Assembly (NCBI RefSeq): GCF_011378855.1
Contig: NZ_WTLB01000028.1
Location: forward strand, 1 to 54,431
Length of the DNA stretch: 54,431 nucleotides
Reading direction: 5' to 3'
Origin: Pseudoalteromonas sp. Z1A8
GTDB taxonomy: Bacteria; Pseudomonadota; Gammaproteobacteria; Enterobacterales; Alteromonadaceae
Translations under genes and position numbers: made by a program
Part shown: positions 52,917 through 54,431 of the stretch, piece after piece
Layout of the letters: each line of letters starts with the position of its first letter
Position numbering within the stretch: the first letter of the stretch is position 1
Notes under the pieces: generated by a model
What the model saw: the letters and a program-made list of their open reading frames with translations, nothing else
What the model was told of the DNA's origin: nothing
Database searches by the model: none

Positions 52917-53663
52917 ATGAAGCCGAAAATTATTTTGGCAGCCATGATATTGAGCGGGAGCACCCAGTTAATGGCTGCTCCCGCTCCTGTTTCAGAAGCT
53001 GCAAGTTCACAATCAAGTATTGAGAAGCGATTAGCGTCGCTTGAGAATATGATGCAACAGCGTAACTTTTTACAAGTAGAGTTACAGCAACAGCTTAATT
53101 TGTTACAAGACGAAGTGAGTCAAATTCGCGGTGTAACTGAAGAGCAAAGCTACAAGCTTGAAAAAGTACTGCAGCGCCAGCGTGAGTTGTACCAAGAAAT
53201 CGAAAACCGCGTTAGCCAAGCTTATACACAGCCAGCAGCTCCGGTAGCCGATCAGGCGCAGCCAAACGATGCACAGACCTATAGCAGTGACTTATCTGAA
53301 AACGAAGCGTACGAGCGTGCTGTTGCGTTAATAATGAAAGATAAACGCTATGATCAAGCAATTCCTGAGTTTCAAACGTTTTTAACTACTTATCCAAATT
53401 CTGTATATGCGTCTAACGCACATTATTGGTTAGGCCAGTTGCTTACGATTAAAAATGATGGTGTAAAAGCGGTAGAGCACTTTAAAGTGGTTGTTAACGA
53501 ATTCCCAAATTCGAATAAGCGCCCAGATGCAATGCTAAAGTTGGGCACACTTTTACAAGATCAAGGTTCAGCGGAGCAAGCACAAAAAATATTGAACGAT
53601 CTTATCAATCAATACCCAAGTACAACTGCTGCAAAACTAGCAACTGATCGTTTAGGGAACTAA
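52917..53663 (+). CDS. cpoB: Cell division coordinator CpoB (YbgF)
   Basis: A 248-aa periplasmic protein: signal peptide (1-20, ending LMAA), a trimerising coiled coil (about 33-98, Gln/Leu-rich), a Pro/Ala/Gln linker (about 103-122), and C-terminal TPR repeats (AHYWLGQLLTIKNDGVKA and following). It coordinates peptidoglycan synthesis with Tol-driven constriction. Last gene of the tol-pal operon. Confidence 0.94.
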   Translation: MKPKIILAAMILSGSTQLMAAPAPVSEAASSQSSIEKRLASLENMMQQRNFLQVELQQQLNLLQDEVSQIRGVTEEQSYKLEKVLQRQRELYQEIENRVSQAYTQPAAPVADQAQPNDAQTYSSDLSENEAYERAVALIMKDKRYDQAIPEFQTFLTTYPNSVYASNAHYWLGQLLTIKNDGVKAVEHFKVVVNEFPNSNKRPDAMLKLGTLLQDQGSAEQAQKILNDLINQYPSTTAAKLATDRLGN

Positions 53664-53699
53664 AGTTCACTAGCGATTAAATTTCTAGTTAAGGCGAGT

Positions 53700-53745
53700 A
53701 AACTACATGGAAACTCTCGAAGAATCTTGGATTTGCATGTAGTTT
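53700..53745 (+). terminator. Hairpin after the tol-pal operon
   Basis: AAACTACATG (53700-53709) and CATGTAGTTT (53736-53745) form a perfect 10-bp stem with a 26-base loop, 37 bp after the cpoB stop. There is no T-tract; it may be a processing or stabilising structure. Confidence 0.45.
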
Positions 53746-53808
53746 GAGCACAAACGGTTTAATTTTGTGCATCTAGACATAAAAACTTAAAAAAAGAGAC
53801 AATTTCGG

Positions 53809-53846
53809 TTGCACTCATTTTATAAATAAGTATTATAAGCGCCCGC
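53809..53846 (+). promoter_or_regulatory. Promoter of the tRNA-Lys cluster
   Basis: -35 TTGCAC (53809-53814), 16-bp spacer, -10 TATTAT (53831-53836), then a GC-rich discriminator GCGCCCGC (53839-53846), the hallmark of stringently controlled stable-RNA promoters. Confidence 0.75.
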
Positions 53847-53889
53847 AGCAAACGAATGGTTACCCCACTCGAAATGCGGCAAAAAGAGC

Positions 53890-53965
53890 GGGTTATTAGC
53901 TCAGTTGGTAGAGCAGTTGACTTTTAATCAATTGGTCGATGGTTCAAATCCATCATAACCCACCA
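53890..53965 (+). tRNA. tRNA-Lys (anticodon TTT), copy 1
   Basis: A 76-nt cloverleaf: acceptor GGGTTAT/ATAACCC, D arm AGCTCAGTTGGTAGAGC, anticodon loop CTTTTAA, T arm with GGTTCAAATCC, encoded CCA. Confidence 0.98.
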
Positions 53966-54035
53966 TTCTTTGAATGGTCTTTTATCGGCGGATTTACGTA
54001 GAATACTAAGTTGTTATAAAACGCAACGTCAGAGC

Positions 54036-54111
54036 GGGTCATTAGCTCAGTTGGTAGAGCAGTTGACTTTTAATCAATTGGTCGATGGTTCAAATCCATC
54101 ATGACCCACCA
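54036..54111 (+). tRNA. tRNA-Lys (anticodon TTT), copy 2, variant acceptor stem
   Basis: Identical to copy 1 except that the fifth acceptor pair is C-G instead of T-A (GGGTCAT/ATGACCC), a compensated double change. CCA is encoded. Confidence 0.98.
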
Positions 54112-54195
54112 TTCTTAATTCCTTGTGAATATGGTTTGGTATCAATCGGCGGATTTACGCAAGCTTTAACTTAGCAATAAGTTAGCAACTGGAAT

Positions 54196-54271
54196 GGGTT
54201 ATTAGCTCAGTTGGTAGAGCAGTTGACTTTTAATCAATTGGTCGATGGTTCAAATCCATCATAACCCACCA
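54196..54271 (+). tRNA. tRNA-Lys (anticodon TTT), copy 3
   Basis: Same 76-nt sequence as copy 1. The spacer before it (54112-54195) carries the shared AATCGGCGGATTTACG block and a diverged 3' half. Confidence 0.98.
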
Positions 54272-54355
54272 TTCTTTATTCTTTTGAATAGTGATTGGTT
54301 CCAATCGGCGGATTTACGTAAAATAGTGAGTTGCAATTAAACGCAACAATAGAGC

Positions 54356-54431
54356 GGGTTATTAGCTCAGTTGGTAGAGCAGTTGACTTTTAATCAATTG
54401 GTCGATGGTTCAAATCCATCATAACCCACCA
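54356..54431 (+). tRNA. tRNA-Lys (anticodon TTT), copy 4
   Basis: Same 76-nt sequence as copies 1 and 3. The window ends at its CCA. More copies or the terminator may follow outside. Confidence 0.98.

Overview
The window looks like a chromosomal segment of a marine gammaproteobacterium of the order Alteromonadales, most likely Pseudoalteromonas. This is inferred from protein families, operon order (pheS-pheT-ihfA, ruvCAB, tolQRAB-pal-cpoB, tesA/ybbA-ybbP) and AT-rich codon use; no 16S gene is present to prove it.

Layout. 1-760: eroded 5S-rRNA-like units with intrinsic terminators, probably the tail of an rRNA operon lying to the left. 0.9-2.7 kb: a DUF2066 protein and hda. 3.0-6.7 kb: pheS, pheT, ihfA. 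7.0-16.0 kb: a DUF2989 lipoprotein, a long-form GAPDH, an M14 carboxypeptidase, an Na+/alanine symporter behind a structured leader, and a zinc-ribbon/DUF1315/DUF349 cluster. 16.4-21.4 kb: a DUF1439 lipoprotein, an ABC1 kinase, a PAS-sigma-54 activator and ccoG behind a sigma-54-type promoter. 21.5-33.1 kb: accessory genes, including a HelD helicase with a nuclease-like insertion and zinc ribbons, an EAL phosphodiesterase, a zinc phospholipase-C-like protein and a cyanophycinase-fold protein that has lost catalytic residues.

33.38-41.41 kb: a compact (about 8 kb) integrated element in a tRNA-Pro(GGG) gene. It is bounded by 54-bp direct repeats and has identical 21-bp integrase arm-type repeats inside each end. 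It encodes a tyrosine integrase, an unknown 286-aa protein, an AlpA regulator, an unknown 160-aa protein, a primase-like protein, a VapE-like helicase, an iteron cluster that looks like a replication origin, a phage small terminase without a large terminase, a small phage-type protein and a lipoprotein on the opposite strand. It has no capsid, tail or lysis genes. I read it as a phage satellite of the PICI/P4 type that replicates itself and diverts a helper phage's packaging. This is the most interesting system in the window.

41.5-47.7 kb: tesA, an ABC exporter (ybbA/ybbP) and ruvC-ruvA-ruvB. 47.7-48.9 kb: a long gene-free region with a candidate small RNA on the minus strand (own promoter and terminator) and a palindromic repeat. 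48.9-53.7 kb: the Tol-Pal envelope operon. 53.9-54.43 kb: four tandem tRNA-Lys(TTT) genes; the window ends exactly at the last CCA.

A 265-270 bp nested-palindrome element occurs three times (2.7, 16.0 and 48.4 kb). Copy-to-copy changes keep its internal stems paired.
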